64,000 nucleotides of DNA. Origin: Streptomyces sp. LUP30. Its GTDB lineage: Bacteria > Actinomycetota > Actinomycetes > Streptomycetales > Streptomycetaceae. The first letter of the stretch is position 1, and the number at the start of each line of letters is the position of its first letter. The notes under the pieces are model-generated. The model made no database searches. It was given only the letters and a program-made list of their open reading frames with translations, and was not told the origin of the DNA. This document shows positions 16,452 through 26,100 of this stretch, in pieces. Made by a program: the position numbers and the translations under genes. The DNA lies in the NCBI RefSeq assembly GCF_001746365.1, contig NZ_MJAJ01000028.1, positions 40,701-104,700 on the forward strand, read 5' to 3'.

Positions 16452-16934
16452 TTACGGCGCCGGTGTGTGGCGGTACGGACGGCTGTGCAGGAGGCTGGCC
16501 ACGCTGGTCAGGACTTCTTCGGGCGTGTGGTGCGCGAGCAGACCCTCGAGCCGGGCCGTCAGGAGTTGGGCGCGGTCGTGTTCGTCCCGGGCAAGAGCCT
16601 CGCTCACGCGGCGGCGCAGAACGTCCTGGGGCCGCTGCCCAGTGGCGGCCGCGGCCTGGCGCAGGGCCTGGTCGGCGGTGTGGGGGAGTGCGACGTTGAG
16701 CAGCACCTGACCGTGCTGGTCCGGGTAGTGCGTGGTCAGGACGTCGATCGGCAACCGCGTGCCCAGTCGGCGCCGCAGCGCATGCAGGGCGCCGCCAGGG
16801 CTGCGTGCGCCGTGGACCGCCATCAGCCGGGTGCGGTCCGCGTTCGCGGCCACCGGCACACTGCAGCACGCTTGCCGGAGCTCGCCGGGGGTGGCGGGCC
16901 TGGTCAGAAGGATCTCGACGGCATGGTGCGCCAT
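16452..16934 (-). CDS. Small uncharacterised protein
   Basis: A 160-residue protein without recognised domain. It has an alternating hydrophobic N-terminus (AHHAVEILLTRPATPGELRQ), a central RLGTRLPIDVLTTHYPDQHG, and a helical, charged second half (RVSEALARDEHDRAQLLTAR). ATG 16934 overlaps the stop of the preceding DUF6083-like gene (ATGA), so the two were translated together, and the frameshift in that gene probably reduces its expression. Genes of this kind are frequent on actinomycete plasmids and integrative elements, but no function is known. Confidence 0.5.
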   Translation of the reverse strand: MAHHAVEILLTRPATPGELRQACCSVPVAANADRTRLMAVHGARSPGGALHALRRRLGTRLPIDVLTTHYPDQHGQVLLNVALPHTADQALRQAAAATGQRPQDVLRRRVSEALARDEHDRAQLLTARLEGLLAHHTPEEVLTSVASLLHSRPYRHTPAP

Positions 16935-17756
16935 CACGGCCGCACCCCGTGCCGTGTGGCAGGCCCGGGACGGCGGCGGGCAGCGGCAGGCAGACGGCTG
17001 TGGATGTGTTCGTGGTGGCGCAGCGGGTCGAAGGGCTCCCACTCGGCCACCGCCAGGTCGGCGGCCGTGGACGAAGTGGCGTGCTGCGCACAGCGCTGGG
17101 CGCGCCAACGCAGCTGCTCGGCATAGGGGAGGGGACCGAGGTCGTAGACGGCCATGGCATCAGCGGGCAGAGCCAGTTGACCGCTTTGGGCGGTGGCTGG
17201 CATGAGCGTCCAGACGCCGCCCGGCGTGCCGGGGGTGAGTACGGGACTGGTGCAGCGGTGGCGGTGCCGGGTCTGAGCGACGCACTGGATCCCGTCCACC
17301 GGCCGGGACGCGAGGTAGCGGACGTACAGCAACTGCACGAGGGGCCGGGCCGGGCGGCAGAGCACCGCTTCAGGCGTCTGGCCGGGCGCTGAGGCCGGGG
17401 GAGAGGTGAAGATGCCGGCGTCGATCAGGCGGCGGGAGCGCACGGCCAGCGCCCGGCGCAGCCCCGCCAGCTCGGGGGGAGGCGGGGGCGTGTCGCGGGC
17501 GGGGTAGAGGACGGAGTGCGGCAGACGGCACCAGCGGCTGCCGTCCCCGGCCGGGTGCGCGACGCCGGAGCTGACGTGCCAGCGGCAGGCTTCGGGCACC
17601 TGGGCGGCGGGCAGTTCGTGCGGGTGCAGACGGACCGGGTCCTGATCGCTGCGGCGGTACCACGATCGGGTTGCCGCAGTCGCGGCACCAGCCGCTTTGG
17701 CGGCAGCGCAGCAACCGGGTGGCGCTGCCGGGAGTGATCTGCAAGGAGCGGCGCAT
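16934..17756 (-). pseudogene. DUF6083-like gene, frameshifted
   Basis: The first 30 residues from ATG 17756 (MRRSLQITPGSATRLLRC, then CRDCGNPI) are in one frame. The homologous continuation (WYRRSDQDPVRLHPHELPAA, then CRWHVSSGVAHPAGDGSRWC) is in the next frame after about 17660, where one extra or two missing bases lie in ATCGTGGTAC. Downstream the second frame is intact to 16934, with blocks such as LRRALAVRSRRLIDAG, VQLLYVRYLASRPV, VYDLGPLPYAEQLRWRAQ and AVAEWEPFDPLRHHEHIHSR. This matches my memory of DUF6083 proteins, which begin with a CxxC zinc-binding stretch. Unless the shift is a sequencing error or programmed, full-length protein is not made. Confidence 0.65.
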
Positions 17757-17976
17757 GCGCGGAGCGGGGACCGGGCTGGTGTCCCGATGACGGGGTGTGG
17801 GAGAGGGGCAGTGCATGCGCGTGAACCTGCCAGCCGACACGCCGAACCCGTGGCAGCGCTGCCGCCGGATCGCCCACTCGGCCTCACCCAGTGAAACGGA
17901 AGTGCGAGTAGTCGACCGCGTGTTCGGGAGGGGCTCGCCGGTTTGGGTGATCTGCGGCAGCCGCCCGGGCGCGCTG

Positions 17977-18240
17977 TCAGTCCCCGCTCGGCCCCGGCAG
18001 GTCGCGCCCGCGGCACAGCGTCGCGAAGAGCTCGTCGAACGGGGTGCCCAGGGTGTGGGCAAGGGCGTGCCAAGTCTTCAGTGTGCCGACGGTGCGGCCC
18101 TGCTCGATCTCGATGACGGTGCGTCTGGCCAGGCCGCTGCGGGCGGCGAGCTCGTCGTAGCTCCACCCGCGCGCGGCTCGCAGACGCGCGAGCTCCAACC
18201 GCAGCGCGTCGAGGTCCGGATCGGGCGGCAAGATCGTCAT
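17977..18240 (-). CDS. XRE-family transcriptional regulator
   Basis: An 87-residue protein that is essentially one XRE helix-turn-helix: LRLELARLRAARGWSYDELA, RSGLARRTVIEIEQGRTVGT, and WHALAHTLGTPFDELFATL. The start ATG at 18240 leaves only a short N-terminal extension. It diverges from the gene at 18406, and the 165 bases between them carry three copies of an 18-base palindromic half-site, so it probably represses both directions, including itself. It is followed by the DUF6083-like gene about 220 bases downstream on the same strand. Confidence 0.8.
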   Translation of the reverse strand: MTILPPDPDLDALRLELARLRAARGWSYDELAARSGLARRTVIEIEQGRTVGTLKTWHALAHTLGTPFDELFATLCRGRDLPGPSGD

Positions 18241-18254
18241 CCGTCCATCCGACG

Positions 18255-18337
18255 GTGCAGACCCCTGCCCTGTCAGTGCAGACCTCTGCCCTATTTTCCC
18301 AGGTGACGGCAACCGCGAGAGGGCAGAGGTCTGCACT
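18255..18337. promoter_or_regulatory. Operator cluster in divergent promoter
   Basis: GTGCAGACCCCTGCCCT at 18255 and AGTGCAGACCTCTGCCCT at 18275 are direct repeats 21 bases apart (two helical turns). AGGGCAGAGGTCTGCACT at 18320 is the exact reverse complement of the second. The three lie between an XRE regulator start (18240, leftward) and the start at 18406 (rightward), the expected place for its operators. Confidence 0.7.
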
Positions 18338-18405
18338 ACGGTGGCGGCCGCACCCGCACCCCAAGCGCGGGAACAGGGCGGAAGCAACCGGAGGAACACG
18401 CGCCC

Positions 18406-19590
18406 ATGAGGCTGCGCACAGCATGTCCAGTCACGCCACGCGCCTGGACCGTGGAACTGCGCTCGCACGCCGGCGGGCTCGTTCTCATCTGCCGACACTG
18501 CCCGCACGGCACCACACCGATCGCTGCGGTCTCTGCTCGTTCGACTGCCCTGGCCCACCTCGCACGGCACGTACGCGGAGACCTACGTCCCCCGCACCTG
18601 CCGATCTGCCAGTGCCACGAACACGGCTGCCGCTGGCACCCCCGCCGCCGCGGCTGCGACGGCCCCATCCGCCTCCTCCTCGCTTGCGAACGCGGCGGAC
18701 GGCTGTGGCGGCTCACCGACGCCTGCAGTGCCTGCGCCGCTGTGACAGCACGGGCCGCCGTCGTACCGGACACGCTCCTCGCCCGTGCGCCGCAGCCACC
18801 GGCGACCGCTCGGCAGCGCAGACATCCCAAAGGGCCGGGGGAGCGGATCCGGGTCCGCGAAATGCTCAGCTACCTCGCTGCTGCACTCCCAGAGAACACC
18901 TCGGCTGCCGCACGCCTGCTGGCACTGCAGTGCGCACTGCGGATGAACACCCACATGCGAGTCCAGCTGTCCAAGGGCGTGATGCGCAGCCTCCGCCTCG
19001 ACACCGCCGATGGCCCGTGGCGCGAGCTGGAGCACGCGCGATGGCTGCGCACGACCCCCGGGGGTGCAGCCAACGAGATCGCCGCTGAACTTCTTGATCT
19101 CACGCTGCTCGGCCAATCTCCAGCCCGCCCCGACCGAAGACGTGCCGCGGACTGGGCGCTGCGCGCCAGTTCCTCCTCTGCCGTACGAGCTATCGGGCCG
19201 CTGCCCCGGCTGGCGAGCGTGTACCTCGCGGCGAACACTGGCCCGGAATCCGGCGCTGGCCTGGGCGAACTGGACCAGATGGCGCGCGCCTGCGGTACCC
19301 GGCCTGTGGAACTGGCCAGCCCACTCGACCAGTTGGCGAGAACAGGATTGCTGGGGTCATGGCAGGTCTGGCCGGACTCGGGAGACCTGCAGTGGATCCT
19401 CGCACGCGGCACGGGAATCCGTGTCCCCTGCAGCGGGTCCCGGAGTTCCGCACCCTCAACATCCGGCACTGGGACCGCATCATCGACGCATGGGCCGCCA
19501 GGGGCAACAGAGCCATGGACGACGCCTGGATCGAGCAGATCGTCGACTCCGGGCCCCAGCCGGGCCGGTACAAGTACTGCACGAACGTAG
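18406..19590 (+). CDS. Uncharacterised protein with 3' frameshift
   Basis: A 394-residue frame. The N-terminal 130 residues are Cys/His-rich (LICRHCPHG, then ICQCHEHGCRWHPRRRGC, then CSACAAV) and look zinc-binding. The middle is helical (MLSYLAAALPENTSAAARLL, then NTHMRVQLSKGVMRSLRL) and the region ELDQMARACGTRPVELASPL could be a winged helix. The last 50 residues are Ser/Thr/Pro-rich low-complexity translation. In the neighbouring frame, from about 19400 to a stop at 19617-19619, well-biased coding text appears (FRTLNIRHWDRIIDAWAARG, then KYCTNVGFAAWRGVV). The true reading therefore probably shifts frame near 19,400-19,440 and ends at 19619. The gene is likely controlled by the operator cluster upstream. 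Function unknown. Confidence 0.5.
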   Translation: MRLRTACPVTPRAWTVELRSHAGGLVLICRHCPHGTTPIAAVSARSTALAHLARHVRGDLRPPHLPICQCHEHGCRWHPRRRGCDGPIRLLLACERGGRLWRLTDACSACAAVTARAAVVPDTLLARAPQPPATARQRRHPKGPGERIRVREMLSYLAAALPENTSAAARLLALQCALRMNTHMRVQLSKGVMRSLRLDTADGPWRELEHARWLRTTPGGAANEIAAELLDLTLLGQSPARPDRRRAADWALRASSSSAVRAIGPLPRLASVYLAANTGPESGAGLGELDQMARACGTRPVELASPLDQLARTGLLGSWQVWPDSGDLQWILARGTGIRVPCSGSRSSAPSTSGTGTASSTHGPPGATEPWTTPGSSRSSTPGPSRAGTSTART

Positions 19591-19619
19591 GCTTCGCCGC
19601 CTGGCGGGGTGTGGTTTAG

Positions 19620-20152
19620 CGACGTTCGCCCAGGACCAGCCAGCCACCGGCGACCATCCGCAACACCGAAGTCACCAACCACGCCGCCCGACATCGCCCT
19701 AACACCCAAGCCAACGCCGTCCGCCGCAGTCCCCGCCCTCACCTGATCACGAAACGGCATTGGAGGACTTCGCCGAAGTCTGCCCGGCAAGGAGAAAAGA
19801 GAGCTGGACCCCGGATTGATCGAACGCTTAATCGAATTTCGGGCGTGAAAACTGCTCGCGGCCATTCATCTTTAGGGCTGGCTGCTTCTCCGGGCAATAT
19901 GGCTGAATACCGTGCGGTGACTCGGAGTCCCGAGGTCGTGAAGCCTCCTGCATGTGTGTCATGTCGAACATGATCACTCCGCCTGGCATGGAAGCCATCA
20001 ATGCAGGTCAAAGCTCTTCTGTGGTAGCGAGCGGGGTGGATGCCGGCCGGTACCGGCCCTTGATCGTCTCCGTCTGAGGGGGAGGCGATGTATTCGAGTC
20101 ACGTGCGGTAGGGCAAGCGCCTCGAATTCACTCTTTTCCGAGAGGACTGTCA
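19620..20152. other. Intergenic region before the Wadjet operon
   Basis: 533 bases without a supported gene. The stretch 19790-19960 is poorer in GC than the surroundings (for example CGCTTAATCGAATTTCG) and probably holds the promoter for jetA, but I could not assign -35/-10 boxes. No CRISPR-type repeat or tRNA was seen. Confidence 0.4.
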
Positions 20153-21847
20153 GTGGTGGCGTCTACTTTCCAAAACGAGGCCCGGGACGTGCGGCTCCTC
20201 GGCATCGCGGATGGGGGAGTGGTGACAGCAGAAGAAATGACGCCCGCCGTAGACGACGGTATGTCCGATGCACGGCAAGTCGTGGGGTACCTGGTGCGGC
20301 GGGAGTCCGGCGACTACATCGCGATCATGGATGTGCTGGAGGGGTCAGTGACCGACCTGACGGTCGCTGAAGTTGCCGCAGCGCTGTCGGCAGCCGGACT
20401 GCGTATGGAAACGGGTGTGGTCGAGAAGCGCCTCGACGAGCTGAAGGCCATGCGCGCGGTTTCGGTCCGGTCGGACGTCAGCCACGCACGCCGGTATGCC
20501 GAGATCCTTGCCCGGAACTGGCGCTACACCGCAAGCCCCGCGGGCCGGCACGTCCAGCGTTTCTACCGCCAGGTGCTGGCAGGGACGGCGACCGTGCGGG
20601 AAATCCCGATCGTCTCACTGAGCCGCATCGTCTCCCACCTGGACCAACTCGCCACGGTGCTGGGCGCGGTGGAGCCTGGTGCCGGCCGCCTGGACGCCGC
20701 AACCCTGGACGCAGTGAGCATCGTGTTCACCAGCCACGATGATCTCGACGCCGCCCTGGTCGGTGCCGAGGATGCGCTGATAGGGCTGGCCGACCGATTC
20801 GACCTGGACGAGGAACGCACGAACGACCTCAAAGGACTGCTCGTCGACTATGCCACCCGCGTGGCGGCCGAACTCGACTCCGGTTCAGCACGGGCGGCTG
20901 CGGCACTGGCGGTGCTGCGACCGTGGTTCGCCCCCCTGGCGCAAGCGGCCGTCAATGCCTCCCAGGCCCGGGACCTCATCGCCGCCGGTGCGCTCAGCGC
21001 CTCACGAGGAGGCCGCACGGAAGACTGGGAGGGACTGTGCGCCTGGTTCGACGCCCGCACCGGACGCGCCGCCCGGTTCTCGCTGCGCCTGGTGCGGGCG
21101 CTGCCGGGCATGCATGCCAACCTGCGCCGGCTGCACTCCTCCTCGGGCACCGCCTCCACCCGCACCCGAGCCTTGGCCCTCGCCCGGGCCGTGCTGACAC
21201 CGGAGATCGGCGTGCAGATCTTCCAGGCTGCGGTGGGCGACCACTCCTGGCGCAAGCTCTACGGCCAAGCTGACGAAGACGACGCCGGCCGCAACCCCTC
21301 CTGGCGGGGCGGACCGCAGGTGCCGGTGCCGACACTGCTGCGCACCGCCGGCCGCTCCGGCCCCCGGGGCAGAGGCACCGCACCCCGCGACGACACAGCC
21401 GTCAAAGCACAGGTGGCCCAGGCCCGGGCACGTCGCCAGGCCGAGCACACGCACGCTGTTGCCGCGGTCCTGGCCTCCATCCCCGGACAGCACCTGGACG
21501 AGACCGTCGCACGCGTCGCGCTCGCCGCTCTCATGGCGGCCGCCCGGGCCACTGCGCGGGGCCCGCGCCGCACCGGCACCAGCGGGGGACTTGCCTGCAC
21601 CCTCGTCCATACCGGCACCGGCACCGGCACCCTGAACGCCCCCGCCTGGCAGGTACTCCTGCCCGGCCGCATCCCTGTGTTCCACCAGCCCGGCCGCCGC
21701 CCCTCCGCCGCAGTCCTCGCCGCCCTCGCGGACGCCACCACACAGGACGACGTCTCGGAGCGCGCCATGCTGCGCATCGCCCCGTATCCCGTCTCCGACC
21801 CAGCCGACGAGACCGGTGCCGCCACCCAGGAGGAAGGCGCAGCATGA
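20153..21847 (+). CDS. jetA: Wadjet type II subunit JetA (DUF2397)
   Basis: A 564-residue protein matching DUF2397, the kleisin-like first gene of type II Wadjet operons. Recognisable parts are RMETGVVEKRLDELKAMRAV (winged-helix-like), RRYAEILARNWRYTASPAGR, TVREIPIVSLSRIVSHLDQL, and the C-terminal block TLNAPAWQVLLPGRIPVF. In Wadjet, JetA bridges the SMC heads of JetC and recruits JetB, and the complex detects and cuts closed circular DNA such as plasmids. It is first in a run of four genes joined by 4-base overlaps (jetB starts 4 bases before its stop). The start is GTG 20153. Length is normal for the family. Confidence 0.88.
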   Translation: MVASTFQNEARDVRLLGIADGGVVTAEEMTPAVDDGMSDARQVVGYLVRRESGDYIAIMDVLEGSVTDLTVAEVAAALSAAGLRMETGVVEKRLDELKAMRAVSVRSDVSHARRYAEILARNWRYTASPAGRHVQRFYRQVLAGTATVREIPIVSLSRIVSHLDQLATVLGAVEPGAGRLDAATLDAVSIVFTSHDDLDAALVGAEDALIGLADRFDLDEERTNDLKGLLVDYATRVAAELDSGSARAAAALAVLRPWFAPLAQAAVNASQARDLIAAGALSASRGGRTEDWEGLCAWFDARTGRAARFSLRLVRALPGMHANLRRLHSSSGTASTRTRALALARAVLTPEIGVQIFQAAVGDHSWRKLYGQADEDDAGRNPSWRGGPQVPVPTLLRTAGRSGPRGRGTAPRDDTAVKAQVAQARARRQAEHTHAVAAVLASIPGQHLDETVARVALAALMAAARATARGPRRTGTSGGLACTLVHTGTGTGTLNAPAWQVLLPGRIPVFHQPGRRPSAAVLAALADATTQDDVSERAMLRIAPYPVSDPADETGAATQEEGAA

Positions 21848-23196
21848 GCGAGGAGACCGAAGCCCAGACGCACAGGACCAGGCCGCCGCGGCGGCGCCGC
21901 GCGTGGCATCCCGAGGCCGACGCGGAAACAGCAGCCCTGCTGCGCCACCTGGCAGCCCACCCCTGGCTGGTCGGCGGACGCGACGACGAACTCATCGCCG
22001 CCGTCCGCCGCAACGAACCTGCGCTGCGCTCCGCCGTGGCCCGGCTGGGATGGGTACTGGTCGTCGAACGCGACCTGGTACGGCTGCGGAAAAGCCCTCC
22101 GCCACGCCCCCAAGCCTGGGCACCCCAGGGCCCCACGCCGGCTGCCTGCTCCTGGTTCTTCCTTCTGCTGGCAGCCGCCGAGTCGATGCCGCCGCGCACC
22201 GCCATCGGACACCTGGTCACCCAAGCCCGCGCCGCTGCCGCAGAAGCCGGACTGCCCACCCACCACGACATGGCAGAGCGCCGCGCCGTCCTGGCCGCGC
22301 TGCGCATGCTCGATGAACGCGGCGTCGTCGAACGCCTCGACGGTGACCTGGAGGGATACCTGCACGACGAACAGGCCCCGGTCCTCCTCGCCGTCCACCA
22401 CACCCGCCTGGCCTACGTCGTCGCCAACCCCGGCACCCTCGATCCGGCCACCGACCCACACGCATGGCTTGAGCAGGCACAGCGCGAACCGGACGCGGCC
22501 CGCCGGATGCGCCGCGCCCTCGTGGACGACACCTGCGTACACACCGCGCTGCTGGACGAAGCCGAGGCACAGTGGCTGAGCCAGCGCGTACGCGGCGACG
22601 ACGGCGGCCCCCTGGCCGACGCCTTCGGACTCGTCCTGGAACGCCGCGCGGAAGGCGCCGCGTTCGTCGTACCCGACGAGTCATACCGGCACTTGAACGA
22701 GCTCGGCCCGATGCCGTTCCCCGCACCAGGCACTGTCGCACACGCCACGCTGCTCCTGCTCGACCACGCCGCACTGCACGGCACCGCCGGCAACGGTCCC
22801 GGGCCCGGCTGGCGCGGCATGACCGAGGAACAGGTGGTGGCGGCGCTGACGGGATTCGCAGGCAACAATGCCGCCGGCAAAGGCGGCTGGGGAACTGAAT
22901 ACGCCCACGACCCCCTTCTGCTGGCCGGCAAGGTCGGTGACCTGCTGACCGGCACCAACCTGGCCCGTCTCACCCCCGCCCGCCCGCCCGCAGGCGAGGA
23001 GACCACATCGATGTGGTGGTTCGCCCCCACCTCGGGCCGCTGGGCGGAAGAGGGCACCGCGGCCCCCAAAACCGGCCGCTCCCGCGCCCGTTCACCCCGC
23101 GCCACCCCAGCACACCCGCGCCCGCACACCCCGCTCCAGCAGGGACTGTTCAGCGACATCGAGGCCGAAGACAACATGGAGGAGCCCACATCGTGA
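21844..23196 (+). CDS. jetB: Wadjet type II subunit JetB (DUF2398)
   Basis: A 450-residue protein of the DUF2398/TIGR02678 family, the KITE-like partner of JetA. The layout fits: N-terminal helical region AALLRHLAAHPWLVGGRDDE, EPALRSAVARLGWVLVVERD, the winged-helix stretch RRAVLAALRMLDERGVVERL, and FVVPDESYRHLN. The final 50 residues are Pro/Arg-rich linker ending in QQGLFSDIEAEDN. It overlaps jetA by ATGA and jetC by GTGA, ensuring balanced synthesis. Confidence 0.85.
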   Translation: MSEETEAQTHRTRPPRRRRAWHPEADAETAALLRHLAAHPWLVGGRDDELIAAVRRNEPALRSAVARLGWVLVVERDLVRLRKSPPPRPQAWAPQGPTPAACSWFFLLLAAAESMPPRTAIGHLVTQARAAAAEAGLPTHHDMAERRAVLAALRMLDERGVVERLDGDLEGYLHDEQAPVLLAVHHTRLAYVVANPGTLDPATDPHAWLEQAQREPDAARRMRRALVDDTCVHTALLDEAEAQWLSQRVRGDDGGPLADAFGLVLERRAEGAAFVVPDESYRHLNELGPMPFPAPGTVAHATLLLLDHAALHGTAGNGPGPGWRGMTEEQVVAALTGFAGNNAAGKGGWGTEYAHDPLLLAGKVGDLLTGTNLARLTPARPPAGEETTSMWWFAPTSGRWAEEGTAAPKTGRSRARSPRATPAHPRPHTPLQQGLFSDIEAEDNMEEPTS

Positions 23197-26100
23197 GTGA
23201 CATCTTCGACCTGGACTTCACCGCGCCCCCGGCGCCCTCGCCGTCCGGCAACACCCGCAGGTTCGGCGGCCGCTGGCGCCTGGTGGGTGCCGGACTGTCG
23301 AACGTGTGGCGCTACGGCGACCTGGATCTGCCCGCGGCATCGGGGCGTCTGCTGCTGCGCGGGCCCAACGGCACCGGCAAGACGACCGCGCTGGAGGCCC
23401 TGTGGCCCTACCTGCTCGACCTCAACGCCGCCAAACTCGCCGCCGGCAAAGCACGCCCCACCACCCTGAAGCTCCTGATGAGCCAAGGAGCCCCCGCCAA
23501 GGGCCGCCGCTACGGATACCTGTGGCTGACCTTCGCCGCCCCGTCCGGCGAACCAGCACAGAGCACACCAAACGAAACGGCAGCCCTCAGCCAGGTCGTC
23601 AGTTTCGGGGTCCGGCTGCAGTACTCACCCAGCTCCACCCCGGCCGTGCGCGTCATCCCGTTCACCGTGCCCGGCCGGCCGCTGAAGGAGCTGGGCCTGC
23701 GCGGGCCCAACGGCGGCGCACTGGAACATGAAGAGTTCTCCGCACGCGTCGAGGCCGCGGGGGGAGAGGTCTTCGCCGAGCCCGAGGACTACATCGAGGA
23801 CCTGGCCCACCGCATCTGGAGCACCACCTCCGGCGAACTGCGTCTGCTCGCCTCACGGCTGCGGGAGGTGCGCAATCCAACCCTGCTGGGCGACGTTTCC
23901 CCGGCCGCAGCCGCCGACGCGCTGCGTCAGTCCCTGCCGGGCGTGTCCGGTGACGTCCTCACCGCGACCGCCGAGGCCCTCGCCGAATCCGACACCACCC
24001 GCGAGGTGTTCGAACGAGACGAGCACGCCGCCACACTCCTGAACGAGTTCGCCCGCGTCTGGACCGGGCATGTCATCGACGTCACCCGCGCCGCCCACAC
24101 GGCCGCACGCAAGGCCCACGACGACGCCGCCGAGCGAGGCCGCGACGTCCAGCAACACATCGGCCTGCTCGAGACGGCGAAGGCCGCTGCCGAGAAGGCC
24201 GGAGCAGACGCCCAGCGCCTCGGTGACGATACCCGCGCGGCGGAGGCGTCTGCGCGCGCCATCGAGACCAGCGACGCCTACCGGTCCCACGGACGCGTCA
24301 TGGACCTGCACAAGCGGCTCAAGGCCGAACAGAGCGCGGCCGCCAGCAGCTACGACCGGCTCCACTCCACCGCCGAGCAGGCCCGCACGCAGACCAAGGC
24401 CGGCCAGGGAGCTCTCGACGACGTCATCAGCGACCTCGCCAGCCTTGCCGCCGACGCGGAGGCCGCCGGCGCCCGCCCGGTGGCGGTGGAGACCCTGCTC
24501 GCCCACCATCCCCGCGCCCGGATCACCCGACCTGTCGCCGACCGCGTCGTCGACCCGGGCCCCGGCCTGACCCTCACCCATGACCGCACCGGTCTCGACC
24601 AACTCGCCCGCGCCTGGACGAGCACAGCCCAGGGACAGCGGGCCACAGCCGACAGGGCCGCACTCATCCTGCGCGACCATGACCCCGTCGCCACAGCCGA
24701 CACGGCAGCCCAGAGCGCCGACCAGGCAGCAGCCACCGCCGAGGCCGCCTATGACGAGGCCAGCCAGGCCCACGACCGGGCCACCGCAGCAGCTCGCTCG
24801 GCTGCCCGCCAGGTACTCGCCGACGTCGCACGATGGGCCCCGGCGCATCCTCACCTGCGCGGCCTGCACGACGAGGCGGATCTTGCCTGGGACGAGCAGC
24901 CGGTATGGGACACCGAGGACATCGACGCCCTCACCACCGCCGAACCCGCCGCAGTCCGCGACCAGCTCAGCGCATGGGCCGACCAGGCACGGCGCACCGG
25001 TGAATCCCTCGCAGCCGTCCACGAAAACGCCGCCAAACACCACCTCGCCACCGCAGCCAGCCTCGACACCACCGCCGCACAGCACCGCAGCGGGGCCCGT
25101 CACCTGCGCTCCGGACAGCTGCTGCCACTGCCCCGCCCGTCCTGGGCCGGAGCGGGCCTGGATGACACCGCCCTCGGCGCACTGCTCGAATGGCAGCCCG
25201 CTCCCCAGACCGCAGACGAACAAAAGGCACTCCTTGAACTGGCACTCGCCCGCTCCGGAATCCTCGGGGCCCACCTGCACGTCGGCGGAGCCACCACTGA
25301 CGCCTGGCGCATCAGCCCCACAGGCTCAGTCTGCGAGCAGAACCTGACCACCGTCCTGGACGTTGTGCCCGGCCACCCGCACGCTGCCCTCGCCCGGGCT
25401 GTGCTGGCACGCATCGCCCTGGCCGACAGCGCCACCGGCCACCACGACCCGGCAGTTCTCGTCATCGGACGCGACGGCACCTTCACCGCCGGCCCCCTCA
25501 CAGGTGATCCCGCCGCCGCGCTGCGCGCCGAAGGCAGCACGATCCCTGCCGCCTCGCACATCGGCGCCCGCACCCGCCTGGCCAGGGCACGCGCCAAAGC
25601 CGACGAGCTGGACGCGGCCGCCGACGAACTCGAAGCCGACGCCGAGGCCGAGCGGCACGCCGCCGGAGAGCGACGCCGGCAACGTGATGCCGCCCGCAGC
25701 GAAGCCCAGACATTCCCCCCGCGGGACGAACTGGTCAACACCGAGGCCGAGCGCGCCCGTACCGCCAAGGCGGCACACGAGCGCCAGGGCACCGCACGGC
25801 AACTGCGGCAGTGCGCGGACGACATGGCGGCCGAGCACCTCCGCCTGCGCACCGACTGGACGGCCCGGGCCCGAAGTCTGGGCATGCCCGCCGACCCCGC
25901 CGCCCTGGCCGGCATGGTCGAGGACGGCCGAACGCGCGCCGACACGCTCGACGGTTGCGCAACCACGCTGTCCGCGCGGCTGCTGCCCAGGCTCGGGCGC
26001 GTCCTGCAGATACTGCCCGACGAAGCCATCCTCGCCGAGCGCCTTGCCGACCTTCAGCACGACGCCCGCAGCGCGCATACCACGGTCCTCGAAACCCGCG

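Noticed and set aside
15044..16699. Plus-strand open frame of 551 codons opposite the UvrD-like helicase
   Set aside because: Helicase motifs on the minus strand prove the coding strand; the plus frame is a glycine/valine-rich shadow.
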